Shown here one piece after another: positions 39,438-48,019 of a stretch of 64,000 nt of DNA. Location: NCBI GenBank assembly GCA_029778615.1, contig JAKOPZ010000178.1, positions 1 to 64,000 of the forward strand, in the 5' to 3' direction. The first letter of the stretch is position 1. Every line of letters starts with the position of its first letter. The notes beneath the pieces are model-generated. The model was given only the letters and a program-made list of their open reading frames with translations. It had not been told where the DNA came from and searched no databases. The stretch comes from Chloroflexota bacterium. GTDB taxonomy: Bacteria; Chloroflexota; Anaerolineae; UBA4142; SHND01. A program made the translations under genes and the position numbers.

Positions 39438-41222
39438 TTAAATCATTTCGCCGCGCGACGCGCGAATTGCCAGGTCCACAAACACCGCGCTCGTCCAACC
39501 AAAAATGCCGGCGGCTTTGGGCGGCGGCATGCCGGTGAGCGGATTATAGTATTCGTAAATATCCGCGTGCTGCTGCACAACCTCCAACGTGCGCTCCAAC
39601 AATTCGCGCGCGAGCTGCGGATAGCCGCATTTGGATAAACCTTCGATGAACAAGTAATTGATGTTCACCCACGTCGGTCCGCGCCACATTTGGTCAGCGT
39701 CGAATTTGGGGTCGCTGGCGGAAACGACCGGCAGCGGATAGCGCGTCCAAAATTCTTGCGGTGAGGTGAGATGTTCGAGCAGACGCGCTTCCATCGCTTT
39801 GGGCAAACGTCCCGTCAGCAAGGGAAACAAATTCAAGAGCGTCACGGTACGAATCCGCTTGTGCGATTTGAGCGCCCAAAAGAGCCCCGCGTCCTCATCC
39901 CAAAAATGCTCAATCATTTTTTGCGTGAGCTCTGCCGCGCGTTCGCGCCAGCGGCGCGCGTCATTGGTCTCGCCGATAATTTCGGCGATGCGCGCGAGCG
40001 CGTCCATTTGCATCACGAGGTACGTGTTGATGTCGGGCGATTCGACGGGCATTCCTTCATCCCACAACGGATGGTCGTCGGAACTCATGTACGGATGATT
40101 GTACTGGACGATGCCGTCATGGTCATCATCATTTTTTTCAAACCACCATTCGTTCCAACGCGTGATGGGTTCGTAAATCTCTTGCAAAAAATCCACATCA
40201 GGAAATTCGTCAAAAACTTTTAATGCTGCCCACGCGATGAGGGGCGGCTTGGTCACTTCTTGCAGCGCGCCCGTTTGCGGCAGCGCAAATTCAAACACCG
40301 CGCCTTCGTCGTGAATCGCGTCGGGAATCATGCCGTCCGCGCGTTGATGGTCGAGGACGATGCGAATGTGGTCTTGCGCGAGTTTTTTATCCAGATTGCG
40401 ATACGCGAGCGCGTGAAAAAAAGAATCCCATTGCCAGACGCCGACATAGTACGTTTTGGACGGCGCCATACTTTCGCGCGTGGTGTAAAAGCGCGGACCA
40501 ATCAAGCCCGCGCGCAAACACCACCACGCCCAATAGTACTGCGTCTCGTACTGCGCGGACACTTTGGGTACCGCGTCGAACCACGCGCGCCAGCGTTCTT
40601 CCGCGCGTGCGAGCGTTTCGGAAGCGAGCGGCACGGCGCGATTAAATCCCAAACGCGGCGTGATGTTTAGCGTGATGCCGCTTTCGGTTTTCGGTTCCAC
40701 GCGCAGAAGTACGGTTTGTGTGCCGCTGCCTGTTCCGACAATTTGATTTTCGACGATGCGCGCGTTTGTGGTGTACGCGACGTTGCGATGCGTATTGCGA
40801 TGCGCGGGGTCGCCTTTGAATTCGCCGCCGCGTCGGTCGGTGCGTCCTTCGGCGGCAGACAATTCAAAACGAATGCCGCACGCGGCGAGCGGCAGCTGCA
40901 AATACATCGTCTCTTCGTCCAAAAAGGTCCAGCGAAAATCGCCGATGGCAGTGTGCATTTCAATCGTGTGCGGATACGTGTCGAGTTCAAAAGCCAGCGG
41001 CTGTCCTTTGCCGTCGAGCAGTTGGAGCTCGCGGACGAGAGGGGGACGGCGGCGATAATGTCCGAATTCCTGTTCCCACGCGGTCCAGCGTTCTGCGAGT
41101 TTGATGGAAAATTCGGCGTCGGCGCAAAAGAGCATGATGCGCGAGCTGCGTTCGCTGAACGGGACCGTTTTCAAATCAATGCGATGGCGCAGCCGCTGCA
41201 AATACGCAACAGACGTTTCCAT
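39438..41222 (-). CDS. GH63-like glycoside hydrolase 1
   Basis: A 594-residue (alpha/alpha)6-barrel glycosidase of the GH63/mannosylglycerate-hydrolase-like group, probably an inverting alpha-glycosidase. The barrel is at about 220-590, with the substrate-site motifs YVGVWQWDSFFHALAYRN, DEGMPVESPDINTYLVMQMD and IYEYYNPLTGMPPPKAAGIFGWTSA, the Asp and Glu in these being the expected acid/base pair. The N-terminal beta domain (1-200) is typical too. There is no signal peptide, so it works on imported sugar. The ATG at 41222 has AAGGATG. The gene is divergent from LacI-1, and two perfect CCAAAACGTTTTGG operators lie between them, so it is almost surely regulated by that repressor. The exact sugar is uncertain. 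Confidence 0.86.
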   Translation of the reverse strand: METSVAYLQRLRHRIDLKTVPFSERSSRIMLFCADAEFSIKLAERWTAWEQEFGHYRRRPPLVRELQLLDGKGQPLAFELDTYPHTIEMHTAIGDFRWTFLDEETMYLQLPLAACGIRFELSAAEGRTDRRGGEFKGDPAHRNTHRNVAYTTNARIVENQIVGTGSGTQTVLLRVEPKTESGITLNITPRLGFNRAVPLASETLARAEERWRAWFDAVPKVSAQYETQYYWAWWCLRAGLIGPRFYTTRESMAPSKTYYVGVWQWDSFFHALAYRNLDKKLAQDHIRIVLDHQRADGMIPDAIHDEGAVFEFALPQTGALQEVTKPPLIAWAALKVFDEFPDVDFLQEIYEPITRWNEWWFEKNDDDHDGIVQYNHPYMSSDDHPLWDEGMPVESPDINTYLVMQMDALARIAEIIGETNDARRWRERAAELTQKMIEHFWDEDAGLFWALKSHKRIRTVTLLNLFPLLTGRLPKAMEARLLEHLTSPQEFWTRYPLPVVSASDPKFDADQMWRGPTWVNINYLFIEGLSKCGYPQLARELLERTLEVVQQHADIYEYYNPLTGMPPPKAAGIFGWTSAVFVDLAIRASRGEMI

Positions 41223-41249
41223 GGAGCATCCTTTTTGATTGGAGCGAGT

Positions 41250-41263
41250 CCAAAACGTTTTGG
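41250..41263. promoter_or_regulatory. LacI-family operator O1
   Basis: The perfect palindrome CCAAAACGTTTTGG with the central CG typical of LacI/GalR sites, 28 bases before the GH63-like gene 1 start. Its centre is 61 bases from O2. Confidence 0.85.
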
Positions 41264-41271
41264 GAATTCTA

Positions 41272-41300
41272 TTGACAGCCAAAACATTTTCGTCTATTCT
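41272..41300 (+). promoter_or_regulatory. Promoter of LacI-1
   Basis: TTGACA (41272-41277), 17 bases, TATTCT (41295-41300). The predicted start point lies next to operator O2, and a degenerate operator occupies the spacer, so the repressor should control its own gene. Confidence 0.78.
41279..41292. promoter_or_regulatory. Degenerate LacI-family operator O3
   Basis: CCAAAACATTTTCG, one intact half-site and one degraded half, within the promoter spacer and midway between O1 and O2 (centres 29 and 32 bases away). Confidence 0.5.
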
Positions 41301-41310
41301 ATCAGAAATT

Positions 41311-41324
41311 CCAAAACGTTTTGG
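41311..41324. promoter_or_regulatory. LacI-family operator O2
   Basis: CCAAAACGTTTTGG, perfect and extended by TT/AA to an 18-bp palindrome, just downstream of the expected LacI-1 transcription start. Confidence 0.85.
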
Positions 41325-41347
41325 AAGCCAAAGGGCATTGGCAAATT

Positions 41348-42361
41348 ATGGCAGTCACCATTCGCGATGTGGCGAAGGAACTGAACCTCTCGATTACCAC
41401 CGTCTCGCGCGCGCTCGACGGGTATGACGATGTGGCGCAAGCGACGCGCATCCGTGTACGGCGCACCGCGCGCCGGATGGGCTATATTCCCAGCCGCGCC
41501 GCGCGCAATCTCCGCCGCCAGCGTGCCGACATCATCGGTTATGTGATTCCCGCGCGCGGCACGCGTTTTACCGACCCCTTCTTTTCCGAATTCATTGCCG
41601 GTCTCGGCGACCAAGCAGTGTCTCAAAATTTTGACCTGCTGGTCTCGACGGCGACACCCGATACGGCTGCCGAAAAACAAGTTTATACGCGGTGGATGCA
41701 GAGTCGTCTCGCCGACGGTGTGATTCTAAGCCGCGTGCGCCTGGACGATTGGCGCGCGAAACAGCTCGCCAAGAATCATTTTCCGTTTGTGATGCACGGA
41801 CGCACACGCGGCGAGCCCGCTTGCCCGTTTATCGAAATTGATTCGCGCGCGGGATTTGCGCGGCTCGTCAAGCATCTCGTCGAACGCGGACATACCCGCA
41901 TTGGCTATATCGGCGCGCCGAAAAAATTTACACTCCAGCGCGACCGTTTTGCCGGTTACGTTGACGGACTGCGCGCGGCAAACATTCCTTTTGACGAAGC
42001 GTTGGTTGGCGTCGGTGACCTCACGCGCGCGGGCGGGTACCACGCGGCGCAGACCTTGCTCGCATTGCCGAACCCGCCCACCGCGATTCTTGGCGCGAAC
42101 GATTTGACCGCCGACGGAGTTTTGCGCGCCGCGCGCGAACGCGGCATCGTCGTCGGACGCGAGCTCGCCGTCGCGGGCTACGACGGCACCGAAGTTTCGG
42201 AACACACGCAGCCGCCGCTCACGACGCTCAAGCAGCCCGTGTACGACACCGCGCGCAATCTCGTGAAAATGTTGATTGCGCTCATTCAAGGGGAAACCCT
42301 CGCCGAGCCGCAAATTGTTCTGCAGCCCGAACTCATCATTCGCGAATCCACCGGCGGATGA
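41348..42361 (+). CDS. LacI-family repressor 1
   Basis: A 337-residue LacI/GalR repressor. The helix-turn-helix is at residues ~4-24 (IRDVAKELNLSITTVSRALDG), followed by the hinge helix region (YIPSRAARNLRRQRADIIGY) and a periplasmic-binding-protein-like sugar-sensing core (FFSEFIAGLGDQAVSQNFDLL; AILGANDLTADGVLRAARERG; VVGRELAVAGYDGTEVSEHTQPPLTT). I chose the ATG at 41348 because the helix-turn-helix begins directly after it. An upstream TTG in the frame lies in the operator. It should bind the CCAAAACGTTTTGG sites in the divergent region and so control the GH63-like/dehydrogenase pair and itself, perhaps also the ABC genes downstream. The inducer is unknown. Confidence 0.95.
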   Translation: MAVTIRDVAKELNLSITTVSRALDGYDDVAQATRIRVRRTARRMGYIPSRAARNLRRQRADIIGYVIPARGTRFTDPFFSEFIAGLGDQAVSQNFDLLVSTATPDTAAEKQVYTRWMQSRLADGVILSRVRLDDWRAKQLAKNHFPFVMHGRTRGEPACPFIEIDSRAGFARLVKHLVERGHTRIGYIGAPKKFTLQRDRFAGYVDGLRAANIPFDEALVGVGDLTRAGGYHAAQTLLALPNPPTAILGANDLTADGVLRAARERGIVVGRELAVAGYDGTEVSEHTQPPLTTLKQPVYDTARNLVKMLIALIQGETLAEPQIVLQPELIIRESTGG

Positions 42362-42449
42362 TGGATTACCAAGTGTACTTGTGCTAAATTTTTTTCGAAA
42401 GGAGGAACACCCACTCAAATTTTCCGTCCCGCCGTTTCACCATTGTTGA

Positions 42450-42589
42450 ATGATGTTACGCAGAGCTGTCATTTCGAGCCGTTCTTGCTCACGCGCAGTT
42501 CGCGTGAAGTCTCAATCAGCAAAACCGAGATTTCTCACAGGGTTTACCCCGAAGGATTGAGGGGTTCGAAATGACATGCGTAACATGAG
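42450..42589 (+). mobile_element. Miniature element family B, copy 3 (diverged)
   Basis: 140 bp with the same TTACGCA/TGCGTAA ends and TGTCATTTCGA/TCGAAATGACA arms but a changed, longer left interior. The flanks TTGTTGA (42443-42449) and TTATTGA (42590-42596) agree at 6 of 7 bases, as expected of an old 7-bp duplication. It fills most of the gap between LacI-1 and the ABC binding protein. Confidence 0.75.
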
Positions 42590-42610
42590 TTATTGATTCT
42601 CATGGTCACG

Positions 42611-42648
42611 CGCGGTCACCGATTGTTCAGTGTACTGGCGTGACCGCG
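42611..42648 (+). promoter_or_regulatory. Hairpin before the ABC binding-protein gene
   Basis: CGCGGTCAC and GTGACCGCG form a perfect 9-bp inverted pair with a 20-base loop, ending a few bases before the GAGGAGG of the downstream gene. It could be an operator pair or an RNA hairpin. No LacI-type operator was seen in this gap. Confidence 0.45.
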
Positions 42649-42665
42649 TTCGAGGAGGAGAAAAG

Positions 42666-44096
42666 ATGTTAAAAATATTTTCGCGTCAACCTGTGGCGCT
42701 GCTCGCATTGATTGTGATTGCGCTGGTCGTCGTGGCTGGCTGTGCGCCCGCCGCACAACCTACCGCTGCGCCGCCGACGAGCGCGCCCGCTGCCACGAAT
42801 GCACCCGCTGCAACAAATGCACCGGCGCCAACCACCGCGCCTGCAGGCGGCGCAACCGCAACACAACCACCGCCAACCCCCAACGGCGGTATCATTTTTC
42901 ACTCGTCGCAATTCGCGCCGGTGAACGAAGCCGAAGCGATGCGAAACGTTATCTTGAAAGACGCGCCGATGCTCGTGGATTTTCAACCGCAAGCGGCAGG
43001 ACCGTTTGTTGATATTCCGCTCGCCCAGCAAAAAGCCGGCAAGGTCAATATCGCCGTCCTCGGCGGACAGCACGGCGACTTTCCCGCGTTCGCCAACGCG
43101 GGACTGTTGGACGACGTGACGCCGCTCTTGAATAAACTTGCCGACCGCAAGTTCCCCGAACAGTACATCGCACTCGGCAAGCTCGGCACGGACAAGCAGT
43201 ACTATATTCCGTGGGCGCAGGCGACCTACATCATGGTGGCGAACAAGGACGCGCTCCAGTACTTGCCGCAAGGTGCGGATATTAACAAACTTACCTACGA
43301 ACAGCTCACCGAGTGGGCAAAAAACGCGCAGCAAGGCACCGGACAGCGGGTGCTCGGTTTGCCCATTGGTCCGCAAGGATTGATTCATCGGTTTTGGCAG
43401 GGCTATTTGTATCCCGCATACACGGGAACGGAAGTGGTCAATTTCAAGAGCGCCGACGCGGTGAAAATGTGGACGGACTTTAAGGAATTATGGAAGTACG
43501 TCAATCCCGGTTCGACCAATTACAACAACATGTCCGAGCCCCTGCAATCGGGCGAAGTGTTGATTGCATGGGACCATGTCGCGCGCCTGCGCGATGCGCT
43601 GCAAGCGAACCCCGACCAATATGTGGCGTTCCCCGTACCCGCCGGTCCCAAAGGACGCGCGTACATGCCCGTTCTCACCGGTCTCGCTATTCCTGTCGGC
43701 GGTCCGAATCGCGCCGAAGCAGAACAATTGATTACGTACCTCACCGACCCGAAAACACAAACGCTCGTCGCGCAAAATCTGGGATTCTTCCCGGTGGTTT
43801 CGGGTGCGGACACGAGCAACTTGCCGCCCGGCGTGAGACTGGAAGCGGACGCGATTGCGACAATGCAAGCTTCACCGGATGCGCTGCCCGCGCTGCTGCC
43901 CCTTGGTCTCGGCGCAAAAGGCGGTGATTGGAACAAAGTGTACAATGACACGTTCCAACGCATCGTCATCAAGGGCGAAGACATTCAGACAGTGTTGAAT
44001 GAACAAGCCGCGTTGATGCAAGGTATTTTGAACGAGACCAAAGCCAAGTGCTGGCCCCCGGACCCGGCAAGCGATGGTCCGTGCCAAGTGAAATAA
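42666..44096 (+). CDS. ABC sugar importer, substrate-binding lipoprotein (family 1)
   Basis: A 476-residue extracellular solute-binding protein of the MalE-like type. The signal peptide ends in a lipobox (VVVAGC, Cys26 lipidated), followed by a Thr/Pro/Ala-rich tether (about residues 27-75). The binding domain then has the usual features, for example LVDFQPQAAGPFVDIPLAQQ, FANAGLLDDVTPLLNKL and AYMPVLTGLAIPVGGPNRAE. The ATG at 42666 has a GAGGAGG. It delivers a carbohydrate to the two permeases downstream. With the GH36 and GH63-like enzymes in the same direction, an oligosaccharide containing alpha-linked galactose or glucose is a reasonable guess, not a demonstration. Confidence 0.92.
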   Translation: MLKIFSRQPVALLALIVIALVVVAGCAPAAQPTAAPPTSAPAATNAPAATNAPAPTTAPAGGATATQPPPTPNGGIIFHSSQFAPVNEAEAMRNVILKDAPMLVDFQPQAAGPFVDIPLAQQKAGKVNIAVLGGQHGDFPAFANAGLLDDVTPLLNKLADRKFPEQYIALGKLGTDKQYYIPWAQATYIMVANKDALQYLPQGADINKLTYEQLTEWAKNAQQGTGQRVLGLPIGPQGLIHRFWQGYLYPAYTGTEVVNFKSADAVKMWTDFKELWKYVNPGSTNYNNMSEPLQSGEVLIAWDHVARLRDALQANPDQYVAFPVPAGPKGRAYMPVLTGLAIPVGGPNRAEAEQLITYLTDPKTQTLVAQNLGFFPVVSGADTSNLPPGVRLEADAIATMQASPDALPALLPLGLGAKGGDWNKVYNDTFQRIVIKGEDIQTVLNEQAALMQGILNETKAKCWPPDPASDGPCQVK

Positions 44097-44099
44097 TCA

Positions 44100-44176
44100 G
44101 TGGTCTGTGAACCGTAAGCAGTGGTCAGTAATCAGTCCTCAGCAACCAAACGGGAGACTGGTTACTGACTACGGAT
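44100..44176. repeat. CAGTAATCAGT-type repeat
   Basis: Degenerate units of CAGTGGTCAGTAATCAGT and the reverse type ACTGGTTACTGACTAC fill the gap between binding protein and permease. The same repeat type flanks the family B element at 8041-8222. Confidence 0.6.
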
Positions 44177-44190
44177 AACTCGCTTTTAAA

Positions 44191-45117
44191 ATGGCGACAC
44201 CTTCCATGACAAGCGACGCGCGCGTGTCCGCGTTGTCTCCGCCTGCGACGAACCAATCATTCGCGCGACGGTTCGAAAGCGCGCTGCCGTACATTTTGCT
44301 CTTGCCGTCTGCGATTTTTTTGCTCATCTTTTTCGCGTGGCCCATGGTGCAGGCGTTGATTCTGTCCGTGCGTACACCCGACGGCGTGTGGACGACGCAG
44401 TATCTCGAACGCATGGTGCGCGATGTCAATTTCACCGACGCGCTGCGCAACACCTTTCTCATCATCCTCATCGCGGTCCCGCTGCAATTCGTTTTCGCGA
44501 TTGCAATGGGCTTGCTCATTCAAGCAAAACTCAAAGCGTCGGGACTGTTCTTGTATTTCTGGACGATTCCCCTCGCCGTGTCCGACCTCGCGGCGGGTCT
44601 CGTGTGGCTCGCGATTTTTAGCGACCGCGGCTTTCTCAATTCCGTACTGCGCACGACGGGCATCATGCCGATTGCGTTCTCGTGGCTCAGCTTTGAAAAT
44701 TACGGCACGCTGCTGATGGCAGTCGTGATTGCCGAACTGTGGCGCGCGACTTCGATTGTGATGGTGATTGTCGTCGCGGGTTTGCAGCTCATTCCGAATG
44801 ATTATCTCGAAGCTGCCGAAGTGTTTGGTGCGAGCCGCTGGCAAAAAATTTGGAACGTGATGCTGCCGATGATTCGTCCCAGTTTGCAAGTCGCGTTGAT
44901 TCTGCGAACGATTCTCGCGTTCCAAGTCTTCGCCGTCGTCATCGCGCTCGCAGGACGCTCCATGCCCGTTCTCGCGAGCGAAGCGTACAACCGCTACGGC
45001 GAATTGAATTCGAACGGCGCGGCGGCGTACGCGTTGGTGATTTTGATTTTTTCGCTGCTGACAACGGGCTTGTATTTGCGCGCGTTACGCACGAGTGAAG
45101 AGGAGATGGGACGATGA
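44191..45117 (+). CDS. ABC sugar permease 1 (MalF/UgpA type)
   Basis: A 308-residue inner-membrane permease with six predicted transmembrane segments. The first is at residues ~35-55 (YILLLPSAIFLLIFFAWPMVQ), and the coupling EAA loop is EAAEVFGASRWQKIWNVMLP near residue 210, which contacts the ATPase. It forms the channel with the second permease, whose ATG overlaps this gene's stop (ATGA), so the two subunits are translationally coupled. No good ribosome-binding site is visible before the ATG, and the upstream gap holds a CAGTAATCAGT repeat. The N-terminal cytosolic tail of about 30 residues is common in this family. Confidence 0.95.
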   Translation: MATPSMTSDARVSALSPPATNQSFARRFESALPYILLLPSAIFLLIFFAWPMVQALILSVRTPDGVWTTQYLERMVRDVNFTDALRNTFLIILIAVPLQFVFAIAMGLLIQAKLKASGLFLYFWTIPLAVSDLAAGLVWLAIFSDRGFLNSVLRTTGIMPIAFSWLSFENYGTLLMAVVIAELWRATSIVMVIVVAGLQLIPNDYLEAAEVFGASRWQKIWNVMLPMIRPSLQVALILRTILAFQVFAVVIALAGRSMPVLASEAYNRYGELNSNGAAAYALVILIFSLLTTGLYLRALRTSEEEMGR

Positions 45118-46013
45118 GCGCACAAACCAACGCAATGCGTACACCTCTCGCGAACGCGGAAGAAATGCCGTTCAACGCGGCGGCGAACAAACCTACGCTC
45201 GCGAAAACGATTACGCGTCTTTTGCTGTATGCGGCTGCCATCACGATTTCATTATTCTTTCTCGTGCCGATTTATCTTATCGCCATTTCCGCGTTCAGTC
45301 CGCAGCAAGCAATTTTTGCGTATCCCAAAGCGCTGATTCCGCAAACGCTGTCGGCGGACACGATGCTTTTCTTTTGGAATGCGCGCGGCGTGCAATCCGC
45401 GCTCGTGAACAGCGTCCTCGTCGGCATTCTCGCACTGATTTTTTCGCTGCTCGTTGGCGCGCCGGCAGGGTACGCGCTCGCGCGCTTTTTGTTTCGTGGA
45501 CGCGATTCGTACAAAATGCTGATTCTTACGACGCGCGCGTTTCCGATTGTGATTCTTTCGATTCCGCTCGCGGTGAATTACATTCAATGGAATTTGTACG
45601 ATACGCTCTGGGGCGTCGCGTTCGCGCATACCGCAATGGCGCTGCCGACGACGATTCTCGTCACGAGCAGTATTTTCATCGGCGTCTCGCGCGAATTGGA
45701 AGAAGCCGCGCAAACGCTCGGCTGCAATCGCGCGCAAGCCTTTATCAAAGTCGCGCTGCCGCTCGCGCTGCCCGGTCTCGCCGCCGCCGCGATTTTCACG
45801 TTCGTACTTTCGTGGAATGAAACGTTCGCCGCGACGATTCTCACGCAGCGCAATCGCACCCTCCCCGCGCTGGTGCTCGCGCAAATCGCCGATGTGGGCG
45901 CGCCGCTGCCGTTTCGCTACGCGGGCGGTTTCTTTCTCATCGCGCCGTCGCTCATTTACATCTTTTTCATGCGCAAATATTTGCTGGGCATGTGGGGACA
46001 AGTCGTCAAATAA
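45114..46013 (+). CDS. ABC sugar permease 2 (MalG/UgpE type)
   Basis: A 299-residue permease partner with six membrane segments, the first at about residues 40-65, and the EAA loop EEAAQTLGCNRAQAFIKVALP near residue 195. The C-terminus (FFMRKYLLGMWGQVVK) is typical of the MalG group. It overlaps permease 1 by four bases and is followed after 12 bases by a methyltransferase gene, which separates the permeases from their ATPase. Confidence 0.95.
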   Translation: MSAQTNAMRTPLANAEEMPFNAAANKPTLAKTITRLLLYAAAITISLFFLVPIYLIAISAFSPQQAIFAYPKALIPQTLSADTMLFFWNARGVQSALVNSVLVGILALIFSLLVGAPAGYALARFLFRGRDSYKMLILTTRAFPIVILSIPLAVNYIQWNLYDTLWGVAFAHTAMALPTTILVTSSIFIGVSRELEEAAQTLGCNRAQAFIKVALPLALPGLAAAAIFTFVLSWNETFAATILTQRNRTLPALVLAQIADVGAPLPFRYAGGFFLIAPSLIYIFFMRKYLLGMWGQVVK

Positions 46014-46025
46014 GGCAGGTGAAAC

Positions 46026-46826
46026 ATGGACGACCAAGAGCGTGGACAAGTCACGCGCACGGCAGCGCAAGTCTATGAGGAATTTTTTCTGCCCGCGCTC
46101 TTTCAACAATGGAGCGGGCGGGTCGCCGATGCCGCCAAGATTGAATCGGGACAGCGCGTACTCGACGTCGCCTGCGGCACGGGCGTACTCGCGCGCGAAA
46201 TTTCCAAGCGTGTGAGGGAAACTGGCACGGTTGTCGGATTGGATGTGAATGAGGGAATGCTTGCGGTCGCAAAACGCCAAGCCCCGCACATCGAGTGGAA
46301 ACATGGACGCGCCGAAGCGCTTCCGTTTGACGACGCGAGTTTTGACGCGGTCGTCAGCCAATTCGGTCTCATGTTTTTTGAGAATCGCCGCGCGGCATTG
46401 CAAGAAATGTGGCGCGTGCTGCGTCCGGGCGGCAGCTTGGCAGTGGCGGTATGGGATACGCTGGAAAATTCAACCGGCTATGCGGTTATGACCAATCTCT
46501 TGTACGAGCTGTTTGGGGAACGCGCGGCGAATGCGATGCGCGCGCCCTTTGTATTGGGCGATATGGAGGAGCTGCGCGCGCTGTTTGCGGACGCGGGAAT
46601 TTCCCCTGTTCAGATTTCAACGCACGACGGGACCGCGCGTTATCCTTCCTTGGATGAAATGATTCATACCGAGATTCGCGGGTGGACGCTCGCGGACATG
46701 CTTGACGAGGCACAATACGCGCAGCTGCTCCATGCTGCGCGCAACGCGATGAAACCCTATATCGCGCCCGACGGCTCTATCGCTTTCAGCGCCCCCGCGC
46801 ACATTGTCAGCGCGACTCGTTCTTGA
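46026..46826 (+). CDS. Class I SAM-dependent methyltransferase
   Basis: A 266-residue methyltransferase of the UbiE/Methyltransf_11 type. The SAM-binding motif I is VLDVACGTGVLARE (about residues 43-56), the acidic motif II follows in GLDVNEGML, then AEALPFDDASFDAVVSQFGLMFF and the post-motif MWRVLRPGGSLAVAVWD. It lies 12 bases after permease 2 and 12 bases before the ATPase gene, so it is a true member of the ABC operon. A methyltransferase is not a standard importer component. It might modify the imported compound or a metabolite, but the substrate is unknown. Confidence 0.9.
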   Translation: MDDQERGQVTRTAAQVYEEFFLPALFQQWSGRVADAAKIESGQRVLDVACGTGVLAREISKRVRETGTVVGLDVNEGMLAVAKRQAPHIEWKHGRAEALPFDDASFDAVVSQFGLMFFENRRAALQEMWRVLRPGGSLAVAVWDTLENSTGYAVMTNLLYELFGERAANAMRAPFVLGDMEELRALFADAGISPVQISTHDGTARYPSLDEMIHTEIRGWTLADMLDEAQYAQLLHAARNAMKPYIAPDGSIAFSAPAHIVSATRS

Positions 46827-46838
46827 TAGGAGCACAAC

Positions 46839-47945
46839 ATGGGAGAAATCCGTATCGAAGGCGTTTGGAAATATTTCAACAAAGGCAAAGTTGCCGCGCT
46901 CAAAGATATCTCGTTGACCGTCGAGGACCGTGAATTCATGGTGCTGCTCGGTCCTTCGGGCTGCGGCAAAACAACGCTCTTGCGCTGCATCGCGGGTTTG
47001 GAATATCCCGAACGCGGACGCATTTTCATCGGCGGGCGCGATGTGACGGATGCGCCGCCGCGCAGTCGCGGTATCGCGATGGTGTTTCAAAGTTACGCGG
47101 TGTTCCCGCACCTCAACGTATTTGAAAATATCGCGTTCGGATTGCGCATGCAGAAACGTCCGAACGAAGAAGTGACGCGGCGCGTGAATCAAGCGGCGGG
47201 CTTGATGCGTATCGAAAAATTTTTGGAGCGTTATCCCGCGCAGCTTTCGGGCGGACAGCGGCAGCGCGTCGCCGTCGCGCGCGGGCTGGTGATGGAGCCG
47301 CAAGTGTTGTTGATGGACGAACCGCTGTCGAATCTCGACGCGCTGCTGCGTTTGCAAGCGCGCGCGGAATTGAAACGTTTATTGCAAGAAGTGGAAACGA
47401 CGACGGTGTATGTGACGCATGACCAAATCGAAGCGTTGAGCATGGGCGACCGCATCGCGGTAATGGAAATCGGAGAGATTGTGCAAGTGGACGTGCCCAA
47501 AGAGGTGTACGAGAATCCCGCGACGCTCTTTGTGGGCGGCTTTATCGGCACGCCGCCGATGAACTTTATGCGCGGCACGGTCAAAAGTGTGAACGGCGCT
47601 TCTGCCATCACCATCGGCGACCAGGTGATTCACGCGGCGCTGCCCGCGCACTTTCAGACGGGACAAGACTTGTTGATGGGCATTCGCGCGGAGAATATCG
47701 AAGCGAGCACACAATCATCGCCCGATGCAGTGCCTGCGCGCGTGCTCGTCGTCGAGCCGCTCGGTTCGCATTTGCTGTTGACCGCGCAGGTCGGCGACAC
47801 GCCCATCAAAGTCCAGACACGCATTGATTTTCCCGTCGTGCCCGACCAAACGATTTATCTCAAACTCGAATCCAATCAGGTGCGCTGGTTCGACGCGGAA
47901 ACGGGAGTGCGCTTTGAATCCGGTGAGAAAATGTCCGTCGTTTAG
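46839..47945 (+). CDS. ABC importer ATPase (MalK/UgpC type)
   Basis: A 368-residue ATP-binding subunit. The Walker A is GPSGCGKTT, then the Q-loop FQSYAVFPH, the signature LSGGQRQRVAVARGL, the Walker B VLLMDEPLSNLD and the switch His in VYVTHDQ. The C-terminal third (from about 240) is the regulatory TOBE-type domain. It drives import through the two permeases and is probably shared by other family-1 importers, as is common for MalK/UgpC proteins. The last 18 bases of the gene, including the stop codon, are tandemly duplicated downstream, so two stop codons follow each other in frame. Confidence 0.96.
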   Translation: MGEIRIEGVWKYFNKGKVAALKDISLTVEDREFMVLLGPSGCGKTTLLRCIAGLEYPERGRIFIGGRDVTDAPPRSRGIAMVFQSYAVFPHLNVFENIAFGLRMQKRPNEEVTRRVNQAAGLMRIEKFLERYPAQLSGGQRQRVAVARGLVMEPQVLLMDEPLSNLDALLRLQARAELKRLLQEVETTTVYVTHDQIEALSMGDRIAVMEIGEIVQVDVPKEVYENPATLFVGGFIGTPPMNFMRGTVKSVNGASAITIGDQVIHAALPAHFQTGQDLLMGIRAENIEASTQSSPDAVPARVLVVEPLGSHLLLTAQVGDTPIKVQTRIDFPVVPDQTIYLKLESNQVRWFDAETGVRFESGEKMSVV

Positions 47946-47973
47946 AAAATGTCCGTCGTTTAGAAAACGACGG
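47927..47973 (+). repeat. 18-bp tandem duplication over the ATPase stop codon
   Basis: The unit GAAAATGTCCGTCGTTTA occurs twice without a gap (47927-47944, 47945-47962). The first copy codes for the end of the ATPase. The second together with AAAACGACGG can form a CCGTCGTTT/AAACGACGG hairpin ending at 47973. Confidence 0.9.
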
Positions 47974-48019
47974 CAAAAGAAGTAAAACAGAAAGAAATAA
48001 GAAAATAAAAAAGAAAAAA
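47974..48019 (+). promoter_or_regulatory. A-rich leader before GH63-like gene 2
   Basis: 46 bases almost wholly of A and G, mostly A, directly before the ATG at 48020 and without a Shine-Dalgarno core. Unstructured A-rich leaders can favour ribosome entry. It contrasts sharply with the GC-rich surroundings. Confidence 0.55.
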
